A DNA stretch of 9,781 nucleotides from an uncultured Bacilli bacterium (GCA_947632255.1 CANROL010000030.1:1-9781), one strand, 5' to 3'. Numbered from the stretch's first letter, positions 1-7,291 are shown. The notes: generated from the sequence alone by a model not told the origin. Translations and numbers: made by a program.

Positions 1-847
1 GTAAAATTTGGAACAGATAAAAGCAATGCAGATATTTGGTGGAGGATAATTCGAATAAATGGTGATGGAAGTATAAGAATGATATATGCAGGAACATCAA
101 CAACTAATAGTGCACCAGCTCAAACAGGTGAAGGAACATTGATAGGAAGTTATAAATTTAATAATTTATCTAATCAAGCAGAATATGTAGGATATCAATA
201 TAAATTAGGTGAGAGAAATGGACATACAACAGATAGTAATGCAAAAACAGAAATGGTTTAGTGAAAACTTAATGGAAGAATACCAAGCAGGATATATAGA
301 TAAAAATGCAGGCTTTTGTGGTGATAGAACAGCATATGATTATTCAACAAAAGTAAGAAATGATAATTTAGGAACAGGAACACAAAAAACATACTACGGA
401 GGATATATAAGAACATTAAGTCTACATGAACCAACATTCCTATGTGAAGATAAAGAACATGATTTATATACATCAAGAGAAGCAAGTGAAGGAACGAAAA
501 GTCTAGAATACCCAATAGGATTAGTTACTATAGATGAACAAGTATATGCTGGAAATAATTGGAGTGGTTCTAACAAAAAAGATTACTTATATAATAATCA
601 GTATTATTGGACAATGTCGCCCTATAACTTCAATGGTTCGAATGCGAGCGTCTTCGACGTGGACAACAGCGGCTTCCTGAACTACAGCTTCGTTGACAGC
701 CCGCGCGGGCTCCGGCCAGTATTGAATCTGGTATCTGGAACTCTGACTTCTGGTGATGGTACCGCTACTAATCCATTTACAGTGAAATCTGAAGGTGGGG
801 GTGTTACCGGAGCGGTAGATCCTGATAAACAAGAACCTGTAACTTAA
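1..847 (+). pseudogene. DGR-type variable surface protein, 5'-truncated by window and frameshifted
   Basis: The reading frame is open from base 1 and ends at TAG 259-261. The homologous continuation lies in the next frame, from about 251 to the TAA at 845-847. The first part reads DIWWRIIRINGDGSIRMIYAG, and the second contains GFCGDRTAYDYS, an N/G-rich segment, YYWTMSP, and a closing RPVLNL followed by GDGTATNPFTV. I recall this order of motifs from DUF6273-like or C-type-lectin-fold proteins in gut Bacillota that are often DGR targets; that is memory, not a search. The true start, signal peptide or any anchor lies upstream of the window. The net shift is +1, equal to one inserted base or to 2 or 8 lost bases, close to the A-runs at 243-253. 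A GTG at 209 and an ATG at 218 with AGGTGAGA before it could restart translation of the second half. It could be a decayed copy, or an assembly error in an intact gene. Function is probably ligand binding at the cell surface, by inference only. Confidence 0.7.
614..718 (+). other. Putative DGR variable region (VR) in the C-terminal domain
   Basis: By my count this stretch is about 58% GC (61 of 105), whereas 481-600 is 30%. In the second frame, 18 of the 27 codons from 626 to 706 end in C, against about 8 of 110 upstream. The C-ending codons include AAC, TTC, AGC, GAC, TAC and CGC, all reachable from an AAC codon by substituting adenines only. Between them sit non-C codons (GGT, TCG, GCG, GTG, CTG) that look constant. 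In DGRs a reverse transcriptase copies a template repeat with errors at adenines, and the cDNA replaces the VR near the 3' end of the target gene, typically within a C-type lectin fold. The constant tail GLRPVLNL follows, as expected for the edge of such a domain. The exact limits are uncertain because the template repeat is not in this window. Confidence 0.72.
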
Positions 848-853
848 AAAATT

Positions 854-890
854 AAAGAGCGATGAATTAAATCATTGCTCTTTGTTTTAA
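854..890 (+). terminator. Bidirectional intrinsic terminator
   Basis: A 12-bp stem (854-865 with 872-883, one G-T pair) encloses the loop ATTAAA. It is followed on the + strand by a T-rich stretch (tgtttt) and on the - strand by AATTTTTT. It lies 6 bases after the stop of the variable protein gene and just beyond the stop of the convergent gene at 899, so it probably serves both. Confidence 0.85.
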
Positions 891-898
891 AGGTTTTA

Positions 899-1363
899 TT
901 ATTTAATATTATTTAATTGTTGGGCTTTATTTTTAATTAATTTTATAAAGATAATAATAGTAGTTATAGCGTATAATAATTCAAATGTTAAATTCCATAT
1001 TACTTGGAAGTTATTATTCATAGATAAAGAAAAATAACTTAAAGTAATATCTCTTATAAAAATAAATGGTATTTTAATAATAATTAATAATAAGAATAAA
1101 TATAATATAAATAATATTATTTCTTTTAAATGTTTTTTGCTTTTAAAAGAATTTATATAGGTTTTTAAAGCATTATATAGGGTTATTTTAGGATAGATAA
1201 TTACTTTAGAATTATATCTTTGATATATTTTATTAGCTTCCTCAATAGGATCTAAATTAGATACATCGATATTATTATATTTAGATAATTCTTCTTGTTT
1301 ATTTTTTTTATTTAAATATTTTAAATTAGTATTTAATTCTTTTAAAAATTGATTATTATTCAT
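899..1363 (-). CDS. Small two-TM membrane protein, DUF1700/HAAS-like
   Basis: This 154-residue protein has a polar helical N-terminus (residues 1-50, beginning MNNNQFLKELNTNLKYL). It is followed by a strong hydrophobic segment at about 82-103 and a second at about 121-143, ending in a Lys-rich tail. The start NNNQFLKEL, then acidic and Lys-rich helices, then NLDPIEEANKIYQ, resembles the N-terminal helical domain of DUF1700/HAAS proteins. Those often sit beside PadR-type regulators or membrane signalling partners; no PadR gene is visible here. An AGGAGA site lies 8 bases before the ATG. The ATG is inside the end of the upstream gene (8-bp overlap, shared ATGAATAA), so the two are probably translated together. 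The family call is tentative; membrane location is well supported. Confidence 0.7.
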   Translation of the reverse strand: MNNNQFLKELNTNLKYLNKKNKQEELSKYNNIDVSNLDPIEEANKIYQRYNSKVIIYPKITLYNALKTYINSFKSKKHLKEIILFILYLFLLLIIIKIPFIFIRDITLSYFSLSMNNNFQVIWNLTFELLYAITTIIIFIKLIKNKAQQLNNIK

Positions 1364-3029
1364 GATTTATTTCTCCTAATCTATAATTAGTGGTATTAAT
1401 TAAATTTAATTCTTTTGTAATTATTATATCATTTTTTTTATCTAAATGATTTATTTTTTCATAATTATTAACAGTTATATAATTATTACTAATTTTAATA
1501 TTACCTTTGTAATAAATATTATTAGTATTTATTAAAGATATTTCTTCAGTATTTAGATCTATTTCTAAAGAGGTATTTATATATATAATATTAGTTTGGG
1601 GTTTTATTTCAATTAAATAAGTTTCTTGATCATGAAGGGGATTTAAACTTAATTCTTTGTATTTATTAGAATTATTTAAAGTAAAAGCAAATAATTTAGT
1701 ATTAATTAATAAATTAGTATTTTCAATAGTATGAGCTATATTAATTAAAGAATTTAAGTAAGAATCAATATTTTTAAAATCTAATAAAGTAAAATATTCA
1801 TAATAAGAAATATTTTTTTCTTGATGAATAATATCATCTAATTGGTCATAATAATAAGACATATCAAAATTATTTTTAATTATATCTAGAGAAGGGTAAT
1901 TATTATCAATAATATAATTAATAAGCTTTTTATATAGAGAATTATATAATATTAAAGCATTTTTAGTATTAGAATCTAAATTATTAAAATAATTATTTAA
2001 ATAAGTTAAATTACTTATTTCTTCAGTATAATTAGGAATAGTAGGGATAGTAATATTTTCACCACTTATGATATTATAAGCATTTTCTAAAGGGATATTT
2101 TGATATTTATTATCAAGATTATTATGAATATTTTGTAAATAAACTTCATATTTAGGTGGGGATGTATTAGTTTTTAAAAATGATTTTAATTCCGCATCTA
2201 TATTATGGATTTTACTACCTTTTAAGTTAAAGTTTTTTTCGGAAGTTATTTTACTATTAACAAAAGCTATTTGTTTAGTTAGAATATCAATATTATAATT
2301 ATAAACTAAATTAGAATAAGCATTAATAATATTTTTGTCATCATATTCAGTAGTTTTAACTTTATTAATTAAATCTTTTAAATAGTTTTCAAGATATTCT
2401 ATAGATTCATTAGGAAGGTTTTTTAAATTATTTTCTAATTCATTAATAAGAGATGTATCATTAATAAAAGTATCTAGAGTTACACCTTTTTTAGCAATAT
2501 TTTTATCTTTATCATAATAAATAGCTAATACTTGTAATAATTGATATTTTAAATCATTTTCTTTTATTTTTAAATTATTTTTTGTTTCTTTATTAGAAAT
2601 ATTAGTTTTAATTAAATTAATTAAATATTTAGTTAAATATTCTATATTAATTAAATATATTTGTTTAGTTGTATTAGTTATATTATTAGATTTAATAGTT
2701 TTAATATTATCTTTTAAATTTAATAAATCTTCTAAAGATAATTCTTTATTTTGATAAGTATATATTAAAGTAGGTGTAGTTGTTAAATAATCATCAAAAC
2801 TTAATTTTATATCTAATTTATTATTTTTATAAGCTATGTATTTAGTTAAAAAGTTATCTAAATCATTAATGTTTTCAAAAGTAAAAAAACGTGTTAAATA
2901 ACCAAAAGTACTATCTTTTAAATCAAGAGCAAGACCTAAATCATTATTATTTTTATAAATAGTAGGACCATAATATGTATTAAAATTATAAGTTAAAAGT
3001 ATATTTTTAATATCTTTAATTTGTAACAT
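1356..3029 (-). CDS. Conserved-looking hypothetical protein, 557 aa, cysteine-free
   Basis: I do not recognise this protein. The ATG at 3029 is chosen because AAGGAGG lies directly upstream at good spacing; the open frame runs 26 codons further, but that extension crosses the promoter and the ribosome site. There is no signal peptide and no membrane segment, so it is probably cytoplasmic. It has no Cys and no Trp, and is very rich in Asn, Ile, Leu and Lys. Residues 1-90 look globular (TYYGPTIYKNNNDLG near 18-32). Residues 95-290 are mostly charged helices. Residues 340-450 are helical with Tyr-rich SYYYDQLDD near 391-399. Residues 470-530 alternate as beta strands. No nucleotide-binding or catalytic motif is evident. 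It overlaps the small membrane protein gene downstream by 8 bp, suggesting the two act together. It is a real gene on length, RBS and promoter grounds. Confidence 0.8.
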   Translation of the reverse strand: MLQIKDIKNILLTYNFNTYYGPTIYKNNNDLGLALDLKDSTFGYLTRFFTFENINDLDNFLTKYIAYKNNKLDIKLSFDDYLTTTPTLIYTYQNKELSLEDLLNLKDNIKTIKSNNITNTTKQIYLINIEYLTKYLINLIKTNISNKETKNNLKIKENDLKYQLLQVLAIYYDKDKNIAKKGVTLDTFINDTSLINELENNLKNLPNESIEYLENYLKDLINKVKTTEYDDKNIINAYSNLVYNYNIDILTKQIAFVNSKITSEKNFNLKGSKIHNIDAELKSFLKTNTSPPKYEVYLQNIHNNLDNKYQNIPLENAYNIISGENITIPTIPNYTEEISNLTYLNNYFNNLDSNTKNALILYNSLYKKLINYIIDNNYPSLDIIKNNFDMSYYYDQLDDIIHQEKNISYYEYFTLLDFKNIDSYLNSLINIAHTIENTNLLINTKLFAFTLNNSNKYKELSLNPLHDQETYLIEIKPQTNIIYINTSLEIDLNTEEISLINTNNIYYKGNIKISNNYITVNNYEKINHLDKKNDIIITKELNLINTTNYRLGEINHE

Positions 3030-3056
3030 ATATATCCTCCTTATTCTATATACACT

Positions 3057-3065
3057 ATTATAACA
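3057..3065 (-). promoter_or_regulatory. Promoter of the hypothetical/DUF1700-like pair
   Basis: On the - strand a perfect TATAAT (3062-3057) is preceded by TGT, giving an extended -10. The -35 position holds only a T-rich sequence with poor match. Transcription would start near 3050, about 20 bases before the start codon, leaving room for the AGGAGG site. Confidence 0.6.
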
Positions 3066-3091
3066 TAACTTGAAAAAATATAAAATAAGTT

Positions 3092-3120
3092 TTGACTTTA
3101 TTATCATATTAAAGTATAAT
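3092..3120 (+). promoter_or_regulatory. Near-consensus sigma-A promoter for the HdeD-like gene
   Basis: TTGACT at 3092-3097 and TATAAT at 3115-3120 are separated by exactly 17 bases. The start site would be near 3127, so the leader before the ATG at 3141 is only about 14 bases and begins at the GAGG ribosome site. It is back to back with the - strand promoter at 3057-3065. Confidence 0.85.
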
Positions 3121-3140
3121 TATAATTGAGGATGGTAGAA

Positions 3141-3617
3141 ATGATTAAAAATAAAGATAATAATAAAAGTTTAATAATGCCAATTATATATTTAATATTA
3201 GGGATAATATTAGCTTTTAAAAATAATGAAGCTGTTACTTTAATATTTTATATTATTAGTATTTTAATTTTAATTGTAGGAGTTAATTATTTAATTAATT
3301 ATTTTAAAAATAAAGAATATAGAATTAATTTAATAATTGGAGGTATAGCTATATTATTAGGTATTTTATTAATGATTTTAGCTAATACATTACAATTAAG
3401 TATTAGAATAGTTTTAGGTTTATTCTTAATATTTATGGGAGTATCAAGAATACTTACTAATCCTGATAAAATGTTTACAATGGATAATTTAAGTAATATA
3501 GTTTTAATTATTTTAGGAATATTTAGTATATTTGTATCTAATATTATTTTTGTAATTATTGGAGTTGTATTAATAATAAATGCTTTATTACTTATTTGGG
3601 ATTATTTTAAAAAATAA
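3141..3617 (+). CDS. HdeD/DUF308-like integral membrane protein
   Basis: The protein has 158 residues made almost entirely of hydrophobic helices. I count six membrane segments, at about 11-26, 33-52, 62-80, 87-103, 117-134 and 135-153, joined by short charged loops (FKNKEYR, LTNPDKM). The size, the paired helices and the recurring ILGI, IGGIAILLGI and FMGVSRI patterns fit the HdeD/DUF308 family of small membrane proteins. In enterobacteria that family is linked to acid resistance, but its role in low-GC bacteria is not defined. The ATG at 3141 is preferred because GAGG (3128-3131) lies 9 bases upstream; the TTG at 3126 and ATG at 3132 have no usable site. It is a monocistronic unit, divergent from the hypothetical gene and convergent with smpB. 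Confidence 0.75.
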   Translation: MIKNKDNNKSLIMPIIYLILGIILAFKNNEAVTLIFYIISILILIVGVNYLINYFKNKEYRINLIIGGIAILLGILLMILANTLQLSIRIVLGLFLIFMGVSRILTNPDKMFTMDNLSNIVLIILGIFSIFVSNIIFVIIGVVLIINALLLIWDYFKK

Positions 3618-3643
3618 AAAGTTCATCTTTAGAAATGAACTTT
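3618..3643. terminator. Bidirectional terminator between the HdeD-like gene and smpB
   Basis: A 9-bp perfect stem (AAAGTTCAT 3618-3626 with ATGAACTTT 3635-3643) encloses an 8-base loop. On the - strand it is followed by TTTTTATTTTTT, a good U-tract, so it mainly ends the smpB operon. On the + strand the tail is weaker. The stem overlaps the smpB stop codon. Confidence 0.8.
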
Positions 3644-4067
3644 AATAGTATCTTGATTCTTTTTGTAAATCTTTTTCTTTTAAACTAGCTCTTTTATCAT
3701 AGATCTTTTTTCCTTTACAAATACCAATTAAGACTTTAACTTTATTCTTTTTAAAATATAATTTTAAAGGAATAATAGTTAAACCATCGATTTTTATTTT
3801 ATCTTTTAGTTTTAGAATTTCTTTTTTATGAAGTAATAATTTTCTAGTTCTTCTTTCATCATGATTAAAAATATTTCCTTCTTCATATTTTGCAATATAC
3901 ATATTTAAAAGATAAGCTTCATTATTTTTAATAGTTACAAAAGTATCTTTTAAATCAACAGAACCTTTTCTTACCGATTTTATTTCTGTACCTAATAAAG
4001 CTAAACCAGCTTCTATTTCTTCTAAGATAAAATAATCATAATAAGCTTTTTTATTTTTAATTTCCAT
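3642..4067 (-). CDS. smpB: SsrA-binding protein SmpB
   Basis: SmpB binds the tRNA-like part of tmRNA and delivers it to ribosomes stalled on broken mRNA, starting trans-translation. The 141-residue protein has the family core: NKKAYYDYFILEEIEAGLAL at 5-24, LGTEIKSVRKGSVDLKDTFV at 25-44, NIFNHDERRTRKLLLHKKEI at 65-84, and the basic KGKKIYDKRASLKEKD at 118-133. That basic tail normally folds in the empty mRNA channel. It is slightly shorter than most SmpB (about 150-160). The ATG at 4067 is chosen over a TTG four codons upstream because the family begins close to this residue. The start lies inside the rnr 3' end, an 11-bp overlap, so translation is probably coupled. The rnr-smpB order is common in Gram-positive bacteria. 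Confidence 0.96.
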   Translation of the reverse strand: MEIKNKKAYYDYFILEEIEAGLALLGTEIKSVRKGSVDLKDTFVTIKNNEAYLLNMYIAKYEEGNIFNHDERRTRKLLLHKKEILKLKDKIKIDGLTIIPLKLYFKKNKVKVLIGICKGKKIYDKRASLKEKDLQKESRYY

Positions 4068-6162
4068 TTTGATCACCAACTATTTCAAAATCAATTAAAG
4101 CATTTTCTTTAGAAGCATTTATGACTTTTATTTGAACATGATTACCAACACGATATACTTTTTTAGTAGATTTACCTATTAAAGATAATAATTCAGGAAC
4201 ATAATTATAATAATCACCTTTTAGGGTATTTACATGAACTAAGCCTTCAATTAGATTTTCTAATTGGACAAAGAAACCAAAGTTGGTTACTGAACTAATA
4301 ATACCATCATAAATTTCGCCAATATGACTTTCCATATATTCAGCCATTTTCATATCAGCAACATCACGTTCGGCATTAACACTTGCAACTTCTCTTTCGC
4401 TCGCATGTTCTGAAGCAGTAACTAAATAATTTTCTAAATAATTAATCGTTGCCATACTAAAATCTTTTTTGATTAAATAAGTTTTAAGTAAGCGATGAAC
4501 TATTAAATCAGGGAGTCTTCTAATTGGGGAAGTAAAGTGAGTATAATTAGAACTAGCAAGACCAAAGTGACCAATATTTACTTTAGAATATTCGGCTTTT
4601 TTCATACTGCGAAGTAAAAGGGTAGATAAAATAAAATATTCTGGTTTATCTTGTAATTCTTCAAGTAAGCTTTGCATAGTTTTAGGAGTTATTTCTTTTA
4701 AATTAGTATGAATAGTATAACCTAAGGCTTTAACTAAATTTAAGAAATCTTCAATTTTTTCAGCATTGGGTAGGGCATGAACCCGATAAATAAAAGGAAG
4801 TTCCATATTAGCAATATGAGTTGCCACAGTTTCATTCGCAGCGATCATAAAATCTTCAATTAAGTTTTCGCCATCGCCTCTAGTTCTTTTTTTAATATCA
4901 ATCGCATGTCCTTCTTCATCTTGAATAATTTTAGCTTCATCAATATCAAATTCAATATAACCTCGACTTATTTTTTCTTTTCTTAAGATTTTTGCTAAAA
5001 CATTCATTTCTTTTAAGGTAGAAGTAAATGGTTCATAACCTTTAGGGATTATATTTTTTTCTAAAATTAAGTTGACATTATCATAAGTCATTTTTTTCTG
5101 GGATTTAATATAACTTGGGAAGATATCATAACTTACAATATGACCTTTATTATTAATTTTCATAACACAACTCATGGTTAATCTTAATTCATTTTCATTT
5201 AAAGAACAGATACCATTAGATAATTTATGAGGAAGCATAGGTATTACAGTATCCGCAAGATAAGAAGAAGTACCACGATTATAAGCTTCATCCCCTAAAG
5301 CGGTATTTTCTTTAACATAATGACTAACATCGGCAATATGCACACCTAAAACATATAAATCATTTTCTTTAGTTAAACTTATAGCATCATCAATATCTTT
5401 AGTATCTGCACCATCTATGGTAAAAATCATTTCTTTCGTTAAATCTTGACGATTAATTAATTCCTCTTCTTTTACTTCAGTAGGAATACTATCTAATTCT
5501 TTTAATACTTCTTTACTAAATTCATCATATATAGCGTATTTATAAGCAATACTTAAGATATCAACTCCAGCATCGTCTTTATGACCTAATATTTTTAAAA
5601 CATCGGCTAGATAAGTTTTATGATTTAATTTCTTACTTAAATGTACTAATACTTTATGACCTTCAACACAATTAGAAGTAGTTTCTCTAGTTAAAAATAT
5701 TGTTAAATCTAATTTATCATCATCCGGTTTTAAAAGCATTTTATTATCTTTTATTATTACTTCCCCAACAATATTTTCTAAATCTCTTTTAATTATTTTT
5801 AAAATACGACCTTCAGGTTTTAACCCTTTTTTTAATACTTCTACTAAAACTAAATCATTATTAATGGCATTATTGATATTTTCTTCAGCAATATAAATAT
5901 CATCTTCTTTATCTAATATTAGAAAACCAAAACCTTTTTTATTAATAGATAATTTACCTACTTTTAAATTAGGAGCATTTTTAATTAATAAATATTTATC
6001 TTTTTTAGTTTGATATATAAGTCCAGAGTTTACTAATTCATCTAATGATGCCATTAATTCTTGATATTCTTCAACAGTAGTTAAGTTAAGTAAATCATTT
6101 ATTTCAATGGCAGTTTTAGCATCATTAATGTTTTTCAAGACTTCTAGTATTTGTTCTTTCAT
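4057..6162 (-). CDS. rnr: Ribonuclease R
   Basis: This is a 3'-to-5' processive exoribonuclease that degrades structured RNA and defective mRNA, including transcripts released by trans-translation. The 701 residues show an N-terminal winged-helix-like region (1-60), two cold-shock-type domains (about 65-195, with KKGFGFLI at 75-82), the RNB catalytic domain (about 240-585) and a C-terminal S1 domain (about 615-695, VTNFGFFVQLENLIEGLVHV). The metal-binding aspartates are seen in TIDGADTKDIDDA at D250, D256, D258 and D259; the RNB signatures HIADVSHYV, TVIPMLP and THFTSPIRRLPDL are present. An AAAGGAT site lies 8 bases before the ATG, inside the end of tdk, which overlaps by 38 bp. The S1 domain is followed by only a few residues, with no long basic tail. 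Length is somewhat below the usual 750-800. Confidence 0.96.
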   Translation of the reverse strand: MKEQILEVLKNINDAKTAIEINDLLNLTTVEEYQELMASLDELVNSGLIYQTKKDKYLLIKNAPNLKVGKLSINKKGFGFLILDKEDDIYIAEENINNAINNDLVLVEVLKKGLKPEGRILKIIKRDLENIVGEVIIKDNKMLLKPDDDKLDLTIFLTRETTSNCVEGHKVLVHLSKKLNHKTYLADVLKILGHKDDAGVDILSIAYKYAIYDEFSKEVLKELDSIPTEVKEEELINRQDLTKEMIFTIDGADTKDIDDAISLTKENDLYVLGVHIADVSHYVKENTALGDEAYNRGTSSYLADTVIPMLPHKLSNGICSLNENELRLTMSCVMKINNKGHIVSYDIFPSYIKSQKKMTYDNVNLILEKNIIPKGYEPFTSTLKEMNVLAKILRKEKISRGYIEFDIDEAKIIQDEEGHAIDIKKRTRGDGENLIEDFMIAANETVATHIANMELPFIYRVHALPNAEKIEDFLNLVKALGYTIHTNLKEITPKTMQSLLEELQDKPEYFILSTLLLRSMKKAEYSKVNIGHFGLASSNYTHFTSPIRRLPDLIVHRLLKTYLIKKDFSMATINYLENYLVTASEHASEREVASVNAERDVADMKMAEYMESHIGEIYDGIISSVTNFGFFVQLENLIEGLVHVNTLKGDYYNYVPELLSLIGKSTKKVYRVGNHVQIKVINASKENALIDFEIVGDQNGN

Positions 6163-6748
6163 TGTTTTTAATCCTTTCTAAATATTCTTCATAATATTTT
6201 AAATAACATGATCCACATACTGATTCATAGGTAACTAAATCTTTACCATCTATTGCTACTTGATTACCTTCAAAAGTAGGGGAACCATTTACTAATCTTA
6301 AATTTTGGGTGGCTTTTTTACCACATTTACAAATAGTTTTTAATTCTTCTAAAGAATCCGCGATTTCTAATAAGCGAGAAGCACCGGGAAAACCATGCAT
6401 TCTAAAATCACAGCGAAGTCCATAGCAGAGAATAGGGATATCTTGAAATTTAGAAATTTTATATAAATCATCTACTTGCTCTGGTTGTAAAAATTGAGCT
6501 TCATCTACTAGAATAGCACTTAAATCAGGCTTTAAGTGATTACTTACTAAATCATTGGGACTTAAAAGAAGATCTACTTCGCGAGATAAATTGGAACGAT
6601 TAACTACATTTTTCTCTCCTTTAGTATCAATACTAGGTTTAACTAATAATATGTTTTTTCCTTTTTCTTCATAATTATAAGCAACTTGAATTATGGCTGT
6701 TGATTTACCACAGTTCATTGCACCATATCTAAAATATAATTTGGCCAT
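6125..6748 (-). CDS. tdk: Thymidine kinase, type II
   Basis: The enzyme phosphorylates thymidine with ATP to dTMP in pyrimidine salvage, in the cytoplasm. The 207-residue protein has the P-loop GAMNCGKST at 9-17 and VDEAQFL at 81-87, where E83 is the likely catalytic base. FRMHGFPGASRLLEIADSLE lies at 115-134. A zinc site is formed by C140, C142, C178 and C181 (CKCGKKA and YESVCGSC), with the lasso loop between. These are the hallmarks of the TK1-like family. The ATG at 6748 follows AAAAGGAG at good spacing; the open frame extends 9 codons upstream without support. The ribosome site overlaps the stop of the prepilin-like gene, 5 bases away, so the two are coupled. The last 38 bp overlap rnr. 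Confidence 0.95.
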   Translation of the reverse strand: MAKLYFRYGAMNCGKSTAIIQVAYNYEEKGKNILLVKPSIDTKGEKNVVNRSNLSREVDLLLSPNDLVSNHLKPDLSAILVDEAQFLQPEQVDDLYKISKFQDIPILCYGLRCDFRMHGFPGASRLLEIADSLEELKTICKCGKKATQNLRLVNGSPTFEGNQVAIDGKDLVTYESVCGSCYLKYYEEYLERIKNNERTNTRSLEKH

Positions 6749-6753
6749 TTTAT

Positions 6754-7095
6754 TTACTCCTTTTCTAAATAACATTGTTTGGTATTATTAACATTTTTAA
6801 TAGTTATAAATACTTCTTTATTGGTAATATTAGAATCAATTAAACCTTCACTAATTAAAGTATTAGATGATATTTTACAACCTCTTTCTAAACAAGTATT
6901 TTTTAAATCTTTATTTTCTTCTAATTCAATATAAGTACAGGCAGCAGTAGTAATAATACTTTCTTTACTAGTGTTAGTAATTTTTTCTTTATTATCAAAA
7001 ATATTAACGAAGTTAAGACAAGCAATCGTCGCAATTATACCCATGATAGTAATTGTACATAAAACTTCAATTAATGTAAAACCTTTATTATTCAT
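6754..7095 (-). CDS. Prepilin-like protein (type II secretion/type IV pilin class)
   Basis: The 113-residue protein starts MNNKGFTLIEV, a textbook prepilin leader: a short basic peptide, cleavage after G5, F at +1 and E at +5. A hydrophobic helix (about 6-30) and a short soluble domain follow. Such proteins are processed by prepilin peptidase and assembled into pilus-like fibres or DNA-uptake machinery. The soluble part carries four cysteines (C53, C68, C73, C108) that could form disulphides, with two more (C13, C26) in the helix. No assembly ATPase, platform protein or peptidase gene is in the window. The ATG at 7095 fits the leader; upstream TTGTGA is a weak ribosome site. It is the first gene of the operon with tdk, rnr and smpB, an unusual partner for them. 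Confidence 0.88.
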   Translation of the reverse strand: MNNKGFTLIEVLCTITIMGIIATIACLNFVNIFDNKEKITNTSKESIITTAACTYIELEENKDLKNTCLERGCKISSNTLISEGLIDSNITNKEVFITIKNVNNTKQCYLEKE

Positions 7096-7110
7096 TTTTA
7101 TCACAATTTA

Positions 7111-7139
7111 ATTATACAATATAATTAAAAAGTTTAAAA
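7111..7139 (-). promoter_or_regulatory. Probable promoter of the prepilin-tdk-rnr-smpB operon
   Basis: A perfect TATAAT on the - strand (7116-7111) lies 15 bases before the prepilin ATG. A TTTTAA sits at 17-bp spacing (7139-7134) as a weak -35. Transcription would start near 7104, leaving a leader of about 9-10 bases. A TTGACA at 7151-7146 is 29 bases from the -10, too far to pair with it. Confidence 0.5.
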
Positions 7140-7211
7140 GATTTATGTCAATTACTTTACTAATTATGTTATATTTCATAGTCAAATAGAAAAATAATTC
7201 ATTTGCAATTA

Positions 7212-7239
7212 TTGACATTTAGTAGAAAAATGATATTAT
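7212..7239 (+). promoter_or_regulatory. Strong extended -10 promoter on the + strand
   Basis: Consensus TTGACA at 7212-7217 is followed after 16 bases by TATTAT at 7234-7239, with TGA just before it as an extended -10. There is no + strand gene downstream before the convergent end of uvrA. Its only visible product is the short hairpin transcript at 7246-7291. Confidence 0.55.
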
Positions 7240-7245
7240 TATAAA

Positions 7246-7291
7246 TATCTAGTACTGATAGCCATTAATTTGGCGCGTCAGTTATTTTTTT
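7246..7291 (+). ncRNA. Candidate very short RNA ending in an intrinsic terminator
   Basis: Downstream of the + strand promoter, ACTGA (7254-7258) pairs with TCAGT (7278-7282) and GCCA (7261-7264) with TGGC (7271-7274). The helix has a small internal loop and a TTAATT apical loop. TATTTTTTT follows at once. The predicted transcript is about 45 nt, consisting mostly of the terminator hairpin. It is GC-rich compared with its surroundings, which suggests selection. No known family is recognised. It could be a bare terminator of antisense transcription or a regulatory decoy. Confidence 0.35.

Noticed and set aside
250..262. Programmed +1 frameshift joining the two halves
   Set aside because: The site lacks a recognised slippery heptamer or an upstream Shine-Dalgarno-like stimulator, and residues seem to be missing at the junction; mutation or assembly error is simpler.
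258..832. Minus-strand ORFs of 60-85 codons inside the variable protein gene
   Set aside because: They are antisense to a recognisable coding frame, have no ribosome sites and low-complexity translations.
3030..3107. 26-codon N-terminal extension of the 557-aa protein
   Set aside because: It runs through the AGGAGG site and the TATAAT of its own promoter; the ATG at 3029 is far better supported.
7146..7151. TTGACA on the minus strand as -35 of the prepilin operon
   Set aside because: It is 29 bases from the only perfect TATAAT, and the sequence at 17-18 spacing is a poor -10.
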